Program-made: the position numbers and the translations under genes
Assembly: GCF_025758695.1 (NCBI RefSeq)
Contig: NZ_JANJQP010000001.1
Location: 434,001-498,000, forward strand
DNA: 64,000 nt
Direction of reading: 5' to 3'
Source of the DNA: Oenococcus kitaharae
GTDB lineage: Bacteria; Bacillota; Bacilli; Lactobacillales; Lactobacillaceae
Shown here: one piece after another, positions 1 to 9,278 of the stretch
How positions within the stretch are numbered: the stretch's first letter is position 1
How the letters are laid out: each line of letters starts with the position of its first letter
Notes under the pieces: model-generated
The model's database searches: none
The model's input: only the letters and a program-made list of their open reading frames with translations
What the model was told of the DNA's origin: nothing

Positions 1-41
1 CTTCTTCTTGTACTTGCTTTTTTTCTAGTTCTAGCTGCCAT
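1..41 (-). CDS. Start of a truncated basic protein, possibly DNA translocase FtsK
   Basis: An ATG at 41 on the minus strand opens a frame MAARTRKKASTRR that runs off the left edge. The very basic start resembles the cytoplasmic N-terminus of FtsK/SpoIIIE translocases of lactobacilli, which I recall being found next to trmL. Only 13 codons are visible and no strong ribosome site precedes the ATG, so the identity is a guess from composition and position. Confidence 0.35.
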   Translation of the reverse strand, partial: MAARTRKKASTRR

Positions 42-94
42 AGTCCACAATTAAGTCTATAAAAAAACAGGTTCAGTTAAAAATGCCTTAAGGT

Positions 95-601
95 TTACTT
101 TAACTTGTCCTGTTCATAAAAATGTTCACGTTCCAAACCAGAAAAATTCTGTTGACGCAAGACTTCGTATAAGACAATTGCCACAGAGTTGCTTAAATTC
201 AATGATCGGACATGCTGATCATTTTGTGGAATTCGAACGGCTTTTTCTGGATTCCGGCGCATAAATACTTCCGGCAAACCATAAGCCTCATTGCCAAATA
301 GAAAATAACGATCTTGGCTGCGATCCGAATAATCTATCTGATCATAGGATTTTTCAGCATACTTGGACACAAGAAAGAGCTGAGCATTATCGATGGTCGA
401 TAAAAAAGCAGGTAAATTTTCGTGCAGGGTAATATCAACATTTTTCCAGTAATCTAAGCCTGCTCGAATAACCTTTTTATCGTCCAGATCAAAGCCCAAT
501 GGCTTAATCAAGTGCAGCCGTGCATTAATGGCGGTCGCAGTACGGGCGATGTTCCCTGTATTTGCCGGCATAGACGGCTCAAATAAAACAATATGGTTCA
601 T
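95..601 (-). CDS. trmL: tRNA (cytidine(34)-2'-O)-methyltransferase TrmL
   Basis: SPOUT-class methyltransferase that 2'-O-methylates the wobble base of leucine tRNAs with S-adenosylmethionine. The protein begins MNHIVLFEPSMPANTGNIAR and carries the family motifs NTGNIAR (about residues 14-20), FGNEAYGLP and the knot sequence IPQNDQHVRSLNLSNSVAI near the C-terminus. At 168 residues it has the family's usual length. The ATG at 601 is chosen over an upstream in-frame ATG at 634 because it overlaps the stop of the preceding gene as ATGA and starts at the conserved family N-terminus. It is probably translationally coupled to the upstream transporter gene. Confidence 0.93.
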   Translation of the reverse strand: MNHIVLFEPSMPANTGNIARTATAINARLHLIKPLGFDLDDKKVIRAGLDYWKNVDITLHENLPAFLSTIDNAQLFLVSKYAEKSYDQIDYSDRSQDRYFLFGNEAYGLPEVFMRRNPEKAVRIPQNDQHVRSLNLSNSVAIVLYEVLRQQNFSGLEREHFYEQDKLK

Positions 602-1746
602 GACTTGAATAACTCCGAATTCTGGCGCCACCAAAGATAAATTCGGCTAATTAAGACCTTCAGAACCGCGTAGGCTGGAATGCCAAAAGCGACGCCAAGC
701 AAGCCGAACATCTCGCCGGCAGCTAATAAAATAACTAGAATCGTGACCGGATGAATGTGCATTGAGGCACCCATAATTTTTGGATGAATCAGACGAGACT
801 CTAAGGTCTGTTCAATAGCAAACACGACCAAGACGGCCAATAAGAGATTTGTACTTCCGAGCAGAGCAATGATGACAGCTGGTACCATAGCGAGAAAAGA
901 GCCTAGATACGGGATCAGGTTCAGCGGCCCAGCTAGCAGGCCGATCCAAATACCGTAAGGCAAGCCAATGACTGAAAAACCGATCATGAACATAATCGAT
1001 ACTGCTAGTGCAGTCAAGATCTGGCCTCTTAAATAATCGGAAATCTGTTTGTTAATTTCATATAAGACTTCCATGAGGCTTGAGCGTGTTTTTTCAGGAA
1101 AAAATTGAGATATATATTTTGGGAACTTATCACTCTCTTTTAGCATGTAATACAGCATAAAGGGAAAAGTGACTAGCGTGATCGCAGTCATTGTCAAAAA
1201 GCGTGTAATCCAGCCAACACCGGCAATGCCATTGGATAAATAACTTCGAGACCAATCGATAATTGTCTTGTTCAGATTATTGTTGGCATCCAATGCCCAG
1301 TTCTTAATCGGGTTGAGTGCTGGATAGTCCAGCCAGACCAATAACTGGCGTGACCAGTGTTTATAGTAGTCCGGCCAGTGTTTGGCAAATTGAACAAAAT
1401 TAGTTCGAATAATGGGCGAGATAAAAATAATACCAAGAATCAAAATTGCAAACACAATCAGAAAGATAATCAAAACGATCGTCTGCTTGGACCAGCGGAA
1501 TTTTCGGTTAGCCCAATTCACAATCGGAATTAGCAGATAGTAAAAAATACCAGCTGTGATCATCGGCGCACCAACTGCTGTAAATAGTGCCGTAATTGGT
1601 TCGAAAATGAAACTGACTCGGCGCATCATATAAACAGCTGCGAGAAGCACAATAACCACTATAAGTGCCGCAACTAAGCGGTTATTGACAACCCAACGAT
1701 AAAACCAGCTTTTTTGTTCAGTGCTATCATTTTTATTCAATCGCAT
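598..1746 (-). CDS. AI-2E family transporter (PerM/YtvI-like membrane protein)
   Basis: This 382-residue polytopic membrane protein has the AI-2E transporter layout: two or three hydrophobic helices within residues 20-120, a polar stretch of about 100 residues, then helices from about 180 on, ending in a Gly/Pro-rich bundle (GLPYGIWIGLLAGPLNLIPY). Members of the family export small molecules or ions, but their substrates are mostly unproven, and the quorum-signal name should not be taken literally. Its TGA overlaps the trmL start by four bases, so the two genes form a minus-strand pair. The divergent pgl gene begins 56 bp upstream. Confidence 0.88.
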   Translation of the reverse strand: MRLNKNDSTEQKSWFYRWVVNNRLVAALIVVIVLLAAVYMMRRVSFIFEPITALFTAVGAPMITAGIFYYLLIPIVNWANRKFRWSKQTIVLIIFLIVFAILILGIIFISPIIRTNFVQFAKHWPDYYKHWSRQLLVWLDYPALNPIKNWALDANNNLNKTIIDWSRSYLSNGIAGVGWITRFLTMTAITLVTFPFMLYYMLKESDKFPKYISQFFPEKTRSSLMEVLYEINKQISDYLRGQILTALAVSIMFMIGFSVIGLPYGIWIGLLAGPLNLIPYLGSFLAMVPAVIIALLGSTNLLLAVLVVFAIEQTLESRLIHPKIMGASMHIHPVTILVILLAAGEMFGLLGVAFGIPAYAVLKVLISRIYLWWRQNSELFKS

Positions 1747-1801
1747 TTCCCTTTTACTCTATCATGAATGATAATAGTAATGTAACACGAAAGGAAAAAT
1801 A

Positions 1802-2818
1802 ATGAGCTACAAATTGTTATTTGGAACTTATACGAAATCTGATTCCAAGGGTCTATATGAAGCCTTCCTATCAGATGATGGAAAACTTAATAACCTGGAA
1901 AACGTTGCACAGATAGGATCTCCGACCTATTTCGCACTTTCAAACGCAGGTTTGCTTTACGCCGTAGATAAACAAGGCGATCGCGGCGGCGTCTCCGTCT
2001 GGGACACATCGACGATGCCCTTTACAAAAACAGACGAGCAGATTAGCGATGGTGCTTCGCCAGCTTACGTTTTTGTCGATGAAGGCCGACAGCTGGTGTT
2101 CACAGGCAACTATCATACCGGCTTGATCACAATTTTCAAGATTGACGGCCAAAAATTAATTAAGACAGATGATTTTCAAAACGAAGGTAAAGGGCCAAAA
2201 GCCGAGCAGGATTCGGCTCATATCCATTTCACGAGTCTAACACCCGATAATCGTTTGGTGGCTGTTGACCTAGGAACTGATGAAGTACTGACTTTTGAAA
2301 TTTCTCAGGATGGCAAATTATCAGAGCCGATTCGTTTTCGGACTGAAGCCGGTTTTGGCCCGCGCCATATTCGTTTCAGCGAAGATGGCAAACGTGCATT
2401 TCTATTAGGCGAACTTTCTTCAAAACTGTCCCTATTGAAATATCAGGAAGGAAAATTCAAGTTAATCTCGACAATTTCGACTATCCCAGCTGATTGGACC
2501 AAACATAACGGCGCAGCAGCGATCCGCCTGTCGGATGATTATAAGTATATTTACACGTCAAATCGTGGATATAATTCAATCGCCGTTTTCAAAATCGCAG
2601 ACGATGAGAATGATGTCAAACTCATCCAGCAGATCCCAACCGAGGGTGATTTCCCGCGCGATTTCAATATCACACCGGACGGCCGTTATCTGGTCGCGGT
2701 TAACCAAAATACAAATAACGCTTCTAGTTATGCCATTGACAAGACTAGCGGCGAATTGACCCTGATTCAAAAAGACTTTTACGTGCCTGAAGCCGTTCGT
2801 GTTTACTTCCAGGCGTAA
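1802..2818 (+). CDS. pgl: 6-phosphogluconolactonase, seven-bladed propeller type
   Basis: This enzyme hydrolyses 6-phosphogluconolactone to 6-phosphogluconate in the oxidative branch feeding the phosphoketolase pathway. The 338 residues match the cytosolic lactonase/YkgB family: start MSYKLLFGTYTKSDSKGLYE, then repeated blade motifs with SPTYF, GPRHIRF, KHNGAAAIRLS and YTSNRGYNSIAVF, ending RDFNITPDGRYLVAVNQ. It follows a clear AAAGGAAAAATA ribosome site and stands alone between two minus-strand genes. The function fits heterofermentative sugar metabolism. Some propeller lactonases of this family act on other lactones. Confidence 0.9.
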   Translation: MSYKLLFGTYTKSDSKGLYEAFLSDDGKLNNLENVAQIGSPTYFALSNAGLLYAVDKQGDRGGVSVWDTSTMPFTKTDEQISDGASPAYVFVDEGRQLVFTGNYHTGLITIFKIDGQKLIKTDDFQNEGKGPKAEQDSAHIHFTSLTPDNRLVAVDLGTDEVLTFEISQDGKLSEPIRFRTEAGFGPRHIRFSEDGKRAFLLGELSSKLSLLKYQEGKFKLISTISTIPADWTKHNGAAAIRLSDDYKYIYTSNRGYNSIAVFKIADDENDVKLIQQIPTEGDFPRDFNITPDGRYLVAVNQNTNNASSYAIDKTSGELTLIQKDFYVPEAVRVYFQA

Positions 2819-2823
2819 TTGAA

Positions 2824-3723
2824 TTAGTAGTGTCCAGCATCAATCAAACGCTGAATATCTTCTGGCAGGCCAGCATGAAAATGCTGGTTTTTGTTTGCAA
2901 AAGGATCAAAAAAAGTCAAATCCGAAGCGTGCAGGGCCTGACGGAAGATAAAAGCTGATTTCGGGCCGGCATAAAGTTCGTCGCCGACCAAGGGATGGCC
3001 CGCCCAAGCTAAGTGAACGCGAATCTGGTGAGTACGACCCGTATGCAGCTGGACTTTTAACTGGGTAAAGTTGTCAAAACGCTTTTCGACCCAATATTCA
3101 GTCAACGACTCCTTACCGTCCGGCCGCACCTGCCGCCTGATAAAGTCGCCTTCAATACGTCCAATTGGCTGATCAATGATGCCGTGGTCTTCAGGAAAAT
3201 CACCGACAGCAAAGGCTTGATAAAATTTCTCGATGTCGTGATGATCCATGAGCGCGTCATTTAACAACGCGTGTGCAAATTTATGTTTGGCCAGCAAGAC
3301 CAGCCCGCTTGTATCACGGTCTAAACGCGTCACAACATGCGGCACAAGACTTTCGGCTTCTTCAGTAATCAGATGGGCTTTCACCATATTGACCAGTGTC
3401 GTTTGCCGGTCAGCGTGGCCAGGAACAGTCGTCACAAATGGTGCTTTATTGATAAGCAAAAAATTGTCGTCCTCAAAAACGATATCCAGCGAATCTTTAA
3501 AATCGGCTGTCAGTTGATCGTTTTCTTTTTCAGCTGGCATGAAAATACTGATCTGTTGACCTGGCTTAACATAATCATTCGTGAAAACCTCACGATTATC
3601 CACGACGATTTTGCCGCCAAAATGCTTTAATTGTGAAAACATCCGATGCGAAACGCCGCGCGCTTTTAAAAAGAGACGAACTTTTTGCATGTCGTCTAGA
3701 TCAGAAACCCAGGAAAACTTCAT
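2824..3723 (-). CDS. RluA/RluD-family pseudouridine synthase
   Basis: Converts uridine to pseudouridine in rRNA or tRNA. The C-terminal catalytic domain shows RLDRDTSGLVLLAKH, whose Asp is the catalytic residue, and later QLHTGRTHQIRVHLAW. The N-terminal part (VRLFLKARGVSHRMF) looks like an S4-type RNA-binding segment. The start at 3723 (MKFSWVSDL) overlaps the nadK TGA as ATGA. The frame could extend 14 codons upstream inside nadK, but that lacks a ribosome site. nadK followed by this family is a conserved Firmicutes pair. The exact target uridine cannot be read from sequence. Confidence 0.92.
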   Translation of the reverse strand: MKFSWVSDLDDMQKVRLFLKARGVSHRMFSQLKHFGGKIVVDNREVFTNDYVKPGQQISIFMPAEKENDQLTADFKDSLDIVFEDDNFLLINKAPFVTTVPGHADRQTTLVNMVKAHLITEEAESLVPHVVTRLDRDTSGLVLLAKHKFAHALLNDALMDHHDIEKFYQAFAVGDFPEDHGIIDQPIGRIEGDFIRRQVRPDGKESLTEYWVEKRFDNFTQLKVQLHTGRTHQIRVHLAWAGHPLVGDELYAGPKSAFIFRQALHASDLTFFDPFANKNQHFHAGLPEDIQRLIDAGHY

Positions 3724-4517
3724 TGATGGCCGTCTCCAATAAATGAATTCTTGACGCGTTGCCAAAAACTAATCTGTTTGTAATTGGCCATTTTTAATGG
3801 TTCTTTGGAAATTTTGAATAAAATTTGTCTGTAGGCTACCTGCGGCAATTGGAAACTATCATAATTAATTGTCGAATTCCCCACTTCCAAGACAACACGA
3901 ATGCGTGTATCAGCTGACACAATAATCGGTGAGCCTAATGTCCGATAAACACGGTTATTAATGGAAGCAATCTCGGTCATCTGTAAAGCTGCAAAATCTG
4001 GATCAATCAAAGCGCCGCCCAAAGATTTGTTATAACCTGAAGAACCAGCCGGTGTGGAAACAGCTAGGCCATCCCCGCGAAACTTTTCAAACAGCACATC
4101 ATTGATATAAACATCAATCGCCAATGAATTGGTAATTCTGTTCAAAATGATTTCATTGACCGCTAATATCTCGGCAACCTGCCCATCGGCATAAAAAACC
4201 TCGCCCTCCATTAACGGGTATTCGTTCAACTGCCCGTGATCATGAGTAATTTTATCCACCAGGTCATCGAGTTCATCAACGAGCCAATCCGAATAAAAGC
4301 CTAGATGCCCTGTATGTACGCCAACAAAACGAATGTTGGCTAATTGATTGGAAAACTGGTGAACTGCTGACAAAAAAGTGCCATCTCCACCGATTGAGAC
4401 CACCAAATTCGGCTGTCGGCTGGAGACTTCCTGGCCGGCTGCTTCTAATTTATTTTTTAACAAGTCAGCAACCTTCAAGGACTGCGGCTGGTCATTAGGA
4501 AACAGGCAAACTTTCAT
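3720..4517 (-). CDS. nadK: NAD kinase
   Basis: Phosphorylates NAD to NADP. The diagnostic GGDGT loop is present (SIGGDGTFLSAVH), followed by HTGHLGFYSDW, NEIILNR and the ATP-grasp-like segment DGLAVSTPAGSSGYNKSLGG. The chosen ATG at 4517 (MKVCLFPND) gives 265 residues, normal for the Gram-positive enzyme, and has GGAAGAT just upstream. Longer in-frame starts up to 4610 would run into the terminator of pepF. It shares an ATGA overlap with the downstream pseudouridine synthase gene. Confidence 0.93.
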   Translation of the reverse strand: MKVCLFPNDQPQSLKVADLLKNKLEAAGQEVSSRQPNLVVSIGGDGTFLSAVHQFSNQLANIRFVGVHTGHLGFYSDWLVDELDDLVDKITHDHGQLNEYPLMEGEVFYADGQVAEILAVNEIILNRITNSLAIDVYINDVLFEKFRGDGLAVSTPAGSSGYNKSLGGALIDPDFAALQMTEIASINNRVYRTLGSPIIVSADTRIRVVLEVGNSTINYDSFQLPQVAYRQILFKISKEPLKMANYKQISFWQRVKNSFIGDGHQ

Positions 4518-4596
4518 ATCTTCCATTCTAGCGGAAAAGCGATCATTATTAATCCCTGCCGCGTTTTTTCCAGAAAAATCATGATTAATCAGCAAA

Positions 4597-4622
4597 TAAA
4601 AAACAGCCATCAGGCTGTTTTT
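4597..4622 (-). terminator. Rho-independent terminator after pepF
   Basis: A 10-base perfect stem, AAAAACAGCC and GGCTGTTTTT around the loop ATCA, lies 13 bases past the pepF stop. It has U runs in both directions. Confidence 0.85.
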
Positions 4623-4634
4623 GATGCGATATTG

Positions 4635-6446
4635 TTACTTGGACATGAGTTTTTCAAATTCATCCAAACGATTCTCAAAGACGGCAAAGGCCTTGTCCAG
4701 ATAATCAGTTTTCTCCATATCAACACCGGCCTTTTTAATCACATTCAAAGGATAATCTGAAGAACCGGCTGACAGATAGCCCAAGTAAAGCGGGACATTT
4801 TTCTCCGGATCGTCAATAATTCCCTGTGAAAGCGTCGTTGCCGCTGATTCGCCAGTGGCATATTGGTAAACATAGTAGTCATAGTAGAAATGTGGAATTC
4901 GTGTCCATTCCAAAGCGATCTGCGGATCAAAAGTGAGTGCGTCGCCATAAAACTTTTTGTTCAAATCGCCATAGAACTTAGACAAGGCATCAGCTGTCAA
5001 AGCAACACCGGCCTGAGCCTGTTTATGCATCCAATCCTCAAATTCAGCAAACTGTGTCTGACGGAAGACCGTACCCTTAAAGCCATCCAGATAATGATTC
5101 AAAACATAAGCTTTAATCTTTGGATCTTTCTGTGTCTTCAGCAAATAATCGGTCAACAGCATTTCGTTGGTTGTTGAAGCAATCTCCGCCAAAAAGATTG
5201 GATAGTCACCGTACTGGTATGGTTGATTACTACGGGTCAGCAAGGAGTGCTGAGAATGTCCGGATTCATGAACCAAAGTAAAGATATTGTCTAAAGTATC
5301 CTGCCAATTCAGCAGCACATAAGGATTGGTGTCATAAGCACCACCTGAATAGGCACCTGACCGTTTGCCGGCGTTTTCCGGAACATCAATCCAGCGCTCG
5401 TCAAATTCGCGCTGCAAACCGGCCAAGTACTTGTCGCCCAATGGCTTCAAGGCTTCTAAAGCAATTGCCTTGGCACCTTCAAAGTCGACTGGAAAATCAA
5501 CATCACCTGTAATTGGCGTATAGAGGTCATAAGTATGCAATTCGGAAACACCTAATAATTTTTTGCGCAGTGCCACGTAGCGGTGCAGCAAACCCAAGTG
5601 AGCGTCCGTTGAGGAAACCAGACTTTCAAACACAGTTTCCGGAATATCACTCCTAAAAGTAGCAGCTTCGCGCGCACTTTTAAAATGATGGGCACTGGCA
5701 AGGAAATTATCGGCTTTCATCTGCCCGTAAAGCGTTGAGGCAAAGGTATTTTTGTAGGTGCCGTAGGCCGCATATAGAGTCGTAAAGGCAGTCTGGCGAA
5801 TCTTGCGATCACTGGATTCCAGCATTGTCGAATAAAGGCCTTGCGTTAGTTGGACTGTATCGCCATTTTCATCAACGACATCGCCATATTTCAAATCAGA
5901 ATCGTTCAACGTACTAAATGTCTGAGAACTTGAGGAGAAGACATCCCCTGCACTGGCCAAGAGCTTTTCCTCGGCTGGTGGCAATGTATGATCACGTTTC
6001 TTTGCAAAAGTATCAATCAAATGATGGTAGTCTTCTAATTCTGGCGCATCTTTGTAAAAAGAAGCCAGTTGTTCAGGCGAAAAGGCGATAATTGCCGGTG
6101 TCAAAAATGAGCTGGCCGAGTCGGATTTAGCAGCCAGACCTGCAACACGTGCATCAAAAGCAGCGTATTTATTATTACTGGTATCCTGATCGGATTTCAT
6201 CGAAGCATAGACATACACTTTTTCTACCAAACGGAATAAATCCAGAACAGCTTTGACTGCAGCGAGCAAACTGCCCGCGTCTTTGACTGTATCTGATAAT
6301 TTTGCAACTGCTTGGGCTTTTTCTTCGGAAAGCTTAAATGCCGCTTCCCAATCATCATCTGTCTTAAAAATCTGACTCAGGTCCCAGGTCTGAGAAGGAT
6401 TTTTTTCCACCTCGGCCCTTGTGATCTGTTTTTTACTCTCTGTCAT
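4635..6446 (-). CDS. pepF: Oligoendopeptidase F
   Basis: This cytoplasmic M3B zinc metallopeptidase cleaves medium-length peptides, taking part in peptide nutrition and protein turnover. The HExxH zinc motif is HESGH at residues 393-397, within TLVHESGHSQHSLL, and the third-ligand region FLAEIASTTNEML follows about 25 residues later. The 603-residue length and start MTESKKQITRAEVEKNPSQ match the family. It lies downstream of mecA and coiA, a gene order conserved in lactobacilli and streptococci, 26 bp after the coiA stop. Confidence 0.95.
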   Translation of the reverse strand: MTESKKQITRAEVEKNPSQTWDLSQIFKTDDDWEAAFKLSEEKAQAVAKLSDTVKDAGSLLAAVKAVLDLFRLVEKVYVYASMKSDQDTSNNKYAAFDARVAGLAAKSDSASSFLTPAIIAFSPEQLASFYKDAPELEDYHHLIDTFAKKRDHTLPPAEEKLLASAGDVFSSSSQTFSTLNDSDLKYGDVVDENGDTVQLTQGLYSTMLESSDRKIRQTAFTTLYAAYGTYKNTFASTLYGQMKADNFLASAHHFKSAREAATFRSDIPETVFESLVSSTDAHLGLLHRYVALRKKLLGVSELHTYDLYTPITGDVDFPVDFEGAKAIALEALKPLGDKYLAGLQREFDERWIDVPENAGKRSGAYSGGAYDTNPYVLLNWQDTLDNIFTLVHESGHSQHSLLTRSNQPYQYGDYPIFLAEIASTTNEMLLTDYLLKTQKDPKIKAYVLNHYLDGFKGTVFRQTQFAEFEDWMHKQAQAGVALTADALSKFYGDLNKKFYGDALTFDPQIALEWTRIPHFYYDYYVYQYATGESAATTLSQGIIDDPEKNVPLYLGYLSAGSSDYPLNVIKKAGVDMEKTDYLDKAFAVFENRLDEFEKLMSK

Positions 6447-6472
6447 AAAACCTCCATCAATTGAGAACTATT

Positions 6473-7561
6473 CTACCGCAAAAGTGCCAGTTTCTGTTGA
6501 TAATTGTCAGGCCATGGCGGCAGTGATCTCACCAAAATATAGGCACTTTTCAGATAAATATAGCCCGCCAACGATAATTCTCGCAGGAAATTAACAACCG
6601 CCTGCTGGGAAAGATGGTTCTCCCAGCTGCGTTCATAAAAATAGCTTTCTGATGAAAATTCTTTAATAAACGCATTACGAGATAGACGGCCAGTCTCAGA
6701 ACCTGCTTCCAAAGCTAAAAGCATTGCAAGCCGCCAATGCTGGTTGCTGACTTTTAATCCGGCCTGGTTGCCACCATGAACTAGCCAAGGCGCATTAATC
6801 GGGCTGGTGTGTTTTTGTTCATAGACAAGACGAACCACGTCTGGCGAAAATCGTTTCAAAGTTAACTGCTGCTGCATATGTTTGAGATCTCGACGCAAAT
6901 AGCTCTTCGATCTTATCGCCTGCACTTGCTGGCTTGAGTGATGAGAACCACGTAAAAAAATATCAAAAAAAGATTCCGGAGAATATTGATGCTGCTGCAT
7001 TTTTAAAACTGATAAATCATTTTTTTGAAAACAGCTGCAGACCGTTAATTGATTCGATGATGGCGCCCAAGTGAATATCATGTCATTAGCGTCAGCAAAT
7101 TTAAAAATCGTTCTTTCTTGTAAACGCTGGCGAAAATAATTGGGCCCCAGAATCCAAATCACTTGCAGGCCAATGCGATGATAGCCTGCCGTACGCTGTC
7201 TTAATTTGTCAACGCTGATCGGGCTTTGCTGAAATTCAATCGCAAGCTGCCTGCCGTCAGCATCTTGTATCCAAAGATCAGCTCGTTGTTTGATTTCTGG
7301 AAACACTTTTTCCAGCTGAGTTTGGTAGCCTGCTTGGGTTAAGGTCTGATTCAAACACTTTTTAGCCACTAAATGCAGCTGACTTTCATTTTCTGAAAAA
7401 TAATCGCAGACCATACCAGGCCGATGGGCAAAATGCGGCATTTTGATTTGCCCTTTTTTTAGGCATAAAGGCCGCTGACATCCAGGACAGGAAAAAAGCT
7501 GGCCGGCAATAGCCTGGTCAGCCTCAATTAATTCACCAAATTGATTCTTCGCAATCAGCAC
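6473..7561 (-). CDS. coiA: Competence protein CoiA-like
   Basis: CoiA-family protein of 362 residues. In streptococci CoiA is needed for recombination of incoming DNA during transformation. The N-terminus has a zinc-finger-like segment, FSCPGCQRPLCLKKG followed by MPHFAH. A central nuclease-like core follows (QRADLWIQDADGRQLAIEFQ), resembling the restriction-endonuclease fold with Asp and Glu in place. It sits between mecA and pepF as in naturally competent relatives. Whether this organism is transformable cannot be judged from this window. Confidence 0.88.
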   Translation of the reverse strand: MLIAKNQFGELIEADQAIAGQLFSCPGCQRPLCLKKGQIKMPHFAHRPGMVCDYFSENESQLHLVAKKCLNQTLTQAGYQTQLEKVFPEIKQRADLWIQDADGRQLAIEFQQSPISVDKLRQRTAGYHRIGLQVIWILGPNYFRQRLQERTIFKFADANDMIFTWAPSSNQLTVCSCFQKNDLSVLKMQQHQYSPESFFDIFLRGSHHSSQQVQAIRSKSYLRRDLKHMQQQLTLKRFSPDVVRLVYEQKHTSPINAPWLVHGGNQAGLKVSNQHWRLAMLLALEAGSETGRLSRNAFIKEFSSESYFYERSWENHLSQQAVVNFLRELSLAGYIYLKSAYILVRSLPPWPDNYQQKLALLR

Positions 7562-7592
7562 TGACTAGTATTACGACATCAGCAGGTGAAAA

Positions 7593-8318
7593 TCAAAAAA
7601 TATGTTTTGAAAGTTCTAATGCAAGGTTAGTGAAAATTGGTTTAGTCAAGTCAGTCTCTTGAATCTTGCCGCCATCGAGACGAACACCAAAGTCTGTCAT
7701 CAAGAGTTGGATCGCTGGTGCTTTTTTCGTTCTTGAAAACAAGTGAAGCAGGAAAGCACGATGGGTTTGCGAATCAACCCCCGGTGCCTGAATTTCATAA
7801 AGATCAGATACGACTTGTCTAGCATCAATCTGACGGGCAACACTCAAAAACTCATCAAAGTCTGTCAGCAGATACCAGCTGTCCAGAGTTGCGTTCGGTG
7901 TGCTATCTGTTTTCTTCATTACCGATGAATTTGAAGTCTTTTGTTTGATCGTTTTTCTTTGCCCCGCTGATGAACGGTCGTAACCCGACAGCAGCTTGGA
8001 AACTGCCGGATCTACCTGCTCGTCTTTTAACGCAAATACTGTATTGCCGCTCTCATCAATTGAAATATTCGGATCGTCAACAATTTTCGAGATAAACAAC
8101 TCAACACCGTGCTTGCCCGTCGGCAAAATCTGAAAGGTCACCTGGTCATCATTGCTAAAGGAATGGTCTGCATCCGCCTCGTCTAAAATTGCATAGAAAA
8201 AACTTTCGACTTGATTACGGTCGGACATCAAATCCATCATCGAGACATGACGATCATCAAGATCAGCCTTGGTCAACATGATATGCAGAGTATTCGCATC
8301 AATTTTTTCTAATTTCAT
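7593..8318 (-). CDS. mecA: Adaptor protein MecA
   Basis: Adaptor that delivers regulators such as competence sigma factors to the ClpCP protease. The 241-residue acidic protein has the family N-terminus (MKLEKIDANTLHIMLTKADL), an acidic/serine linker around residues 120-145, and the conserved C-terminal domain with WYLLTDFDEFLSVARQI. It is the first gene of a minus-strand run mecA-coiA-pepF with 31 bp to coiA. The N-terminal substrate domain is well conserved by eye. Confidence 0.92.
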   Translation of the reverse strand: MKLEKIDANTLHIMLTKADLDDRHVSMMDLMSDRNQVESFFYAILDEADADHSFSNDDQVTFQILPTGKHGVELFISKIVDDPNISIDESGNTVFALKDEQVDPAVSKLLSGYDRSSAGQRKTIKQKTSNSSVMKKTDSTPNATLDSWYLLTDFDEFLSVARQIDARQVVSDLYEIQAPGVDSQTHRAFLLHLFSRTKKAPAIQLLMTDFGVRLDGGKIQETDLTKPIFTNLALELSKHIF

Positions 8319-8372
8319 TATCTCTATTATACCAATTCGTTTAGTTGCTTATTATAGCGTTAAAATTTAGTT

Positions 8373-8855
8373 ATGGATAAACTATATTTAACCTTCGGAA
8401 GTAAAGATTATCTGCTCGGATTAGCAGACCGTTCGAATGTTTCAGATATCCAATTCATCTCCAAACCGGGTCAATCGCAGTTTGGCATTATTTCTCGGGA
8501 AATTTTAGCTCCCAATGCCCGCCCAATCGAACTGGATATTGAACAAGAATATGCCAAACCGATTAAGGGACCGGAATTGATTGGGCTTTTCTACTTTATC
8601 GGTGAAGACAAACAAGCCGAGATTGCCAAGAAAACACTTGAAATCCACCGGGACGAATTAAGACGGCTTGGCGCTCATGGTAGTGCTATTTGGGCTAAAG
8701 AACACAAATATCTGCATCGAAACGTGCTGCTGGTCCAATTAGATGACGCAGCAGCCTACGAACATTTCTCACACTCCAAGATCATGCAGGGAATTGCTGC
8801 TGATTTTTACTCGAGCTTCAATGTCCTATACGCAGATGGCTTTGACCAGGATTAA
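8373..8855 (+). CDS. Unknown 160-residue cytosolic protein, possibly ABM-like fold
   Basis: I do not recognise this protein with confidence. It has no membrane segment or signal peptide. The C-terminal half (residues 80-155) has an alternating pattern ending FYSSFNVLYADGF that recalls dimeric alpha-beta barrel proteins (antibiotic-biosynthesis-monooxygenase-like), but no motif proves this. It is divergent from mecA across 54 bp and ends before a structured terminator region. Its length and composition match its neighbours, so it is probably a genuine native gene. Confidence 0.75.
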   Translation: MDKLYLTFGSKDYLLGLADRSNVSDIQFISKPGQSQFGIISREILAPNARPIELDIEQEYAKPIKGPELIGLFYFIGEDKQAEIAKKTLEIHRDELRRLGAHGSAIWAKEHKYLHRNVLLVQLDDAAAYEHFSHSKIMQGIAADFYSSFNVLYADGFDQD

Positions 8856-8871
8856 CATAATTAGCCATTTG

Positions 8872-8951
8872 AAAAACAGCCTCAAAAAAACGAGCCTCGC
8901 TGTCGGGGAAACCTAAACAGGAAGTTCGTTAATGTCTATGAAGCTGTTTTT
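8872..8951. terminator. Bidirectional terminator region with nested stems
   Basis: AAAAACAGC at 8872-8880 pairs with GCTGTTTTT at 8943-8951, enclosing AACGA/TCGTT (8889-8893 with 8926-8930) and CTGT/ACAG (8900-8903 with 8917-8920). The outer stem with its U runs can end transcripts of both convergent genes. The 62-base interior is unusually long for a terminator loop, so a small structured RNA is an alternative. Confidence 0.5.
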
Positions 8952-9278
8952 TTATTCGTCGTCTTCAGTCTTTAATGAATCATCTGCAACGAATGTATTC
9001 AAAACTTCAGCCACCATGTTCCATTCATCTTCATCTTCGATTGGGAACAAATCAGAATCAGTCTCGGAGTCCCCAGCCTGCGGGTCGAAACTAAAGGCCT
9101 GAATCTCTACTTCCTGATCGGGATTCTCAATTGCAATCTCATCAGCGCCAGCCGGCGTAAAAAGGATGTAATCTTTGTTGTACTCATCAGAATGAAAAGT
9201 AAACAGTACCTCATAGAGAGATTCATTGCCCTGATCATCAGTCAGAGTTACATATTTGTCATTATCTTGGTCAGCCAT
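8952..9278 (-). CDS. yrzB: DUF1292 protein (YrzB family)
   Basis: Small, very acidic protein of 108 residues in the DUF1292 family. The conserved part is [20 protein letters not shown] followed by YILFTP. Its molecular role is not established. It overlaps the end of ruvX by 8 bases and belongs to the conserved alaS-ireB-ruvX-yrzB minus-strand run. The stop lies directly at the bidirectional terminator. Confidence 0.9.
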   Translation of the reverse strand: MADQDNDKYVTLTDDQGNESLYEVLFTFHSDEYNKDYILFTPAGADEIAIENPDQEVEIQAFSFDPQAGDSETDSDLFPIEDEDEWNMVAEVLNTFVADDSLKTEDDE

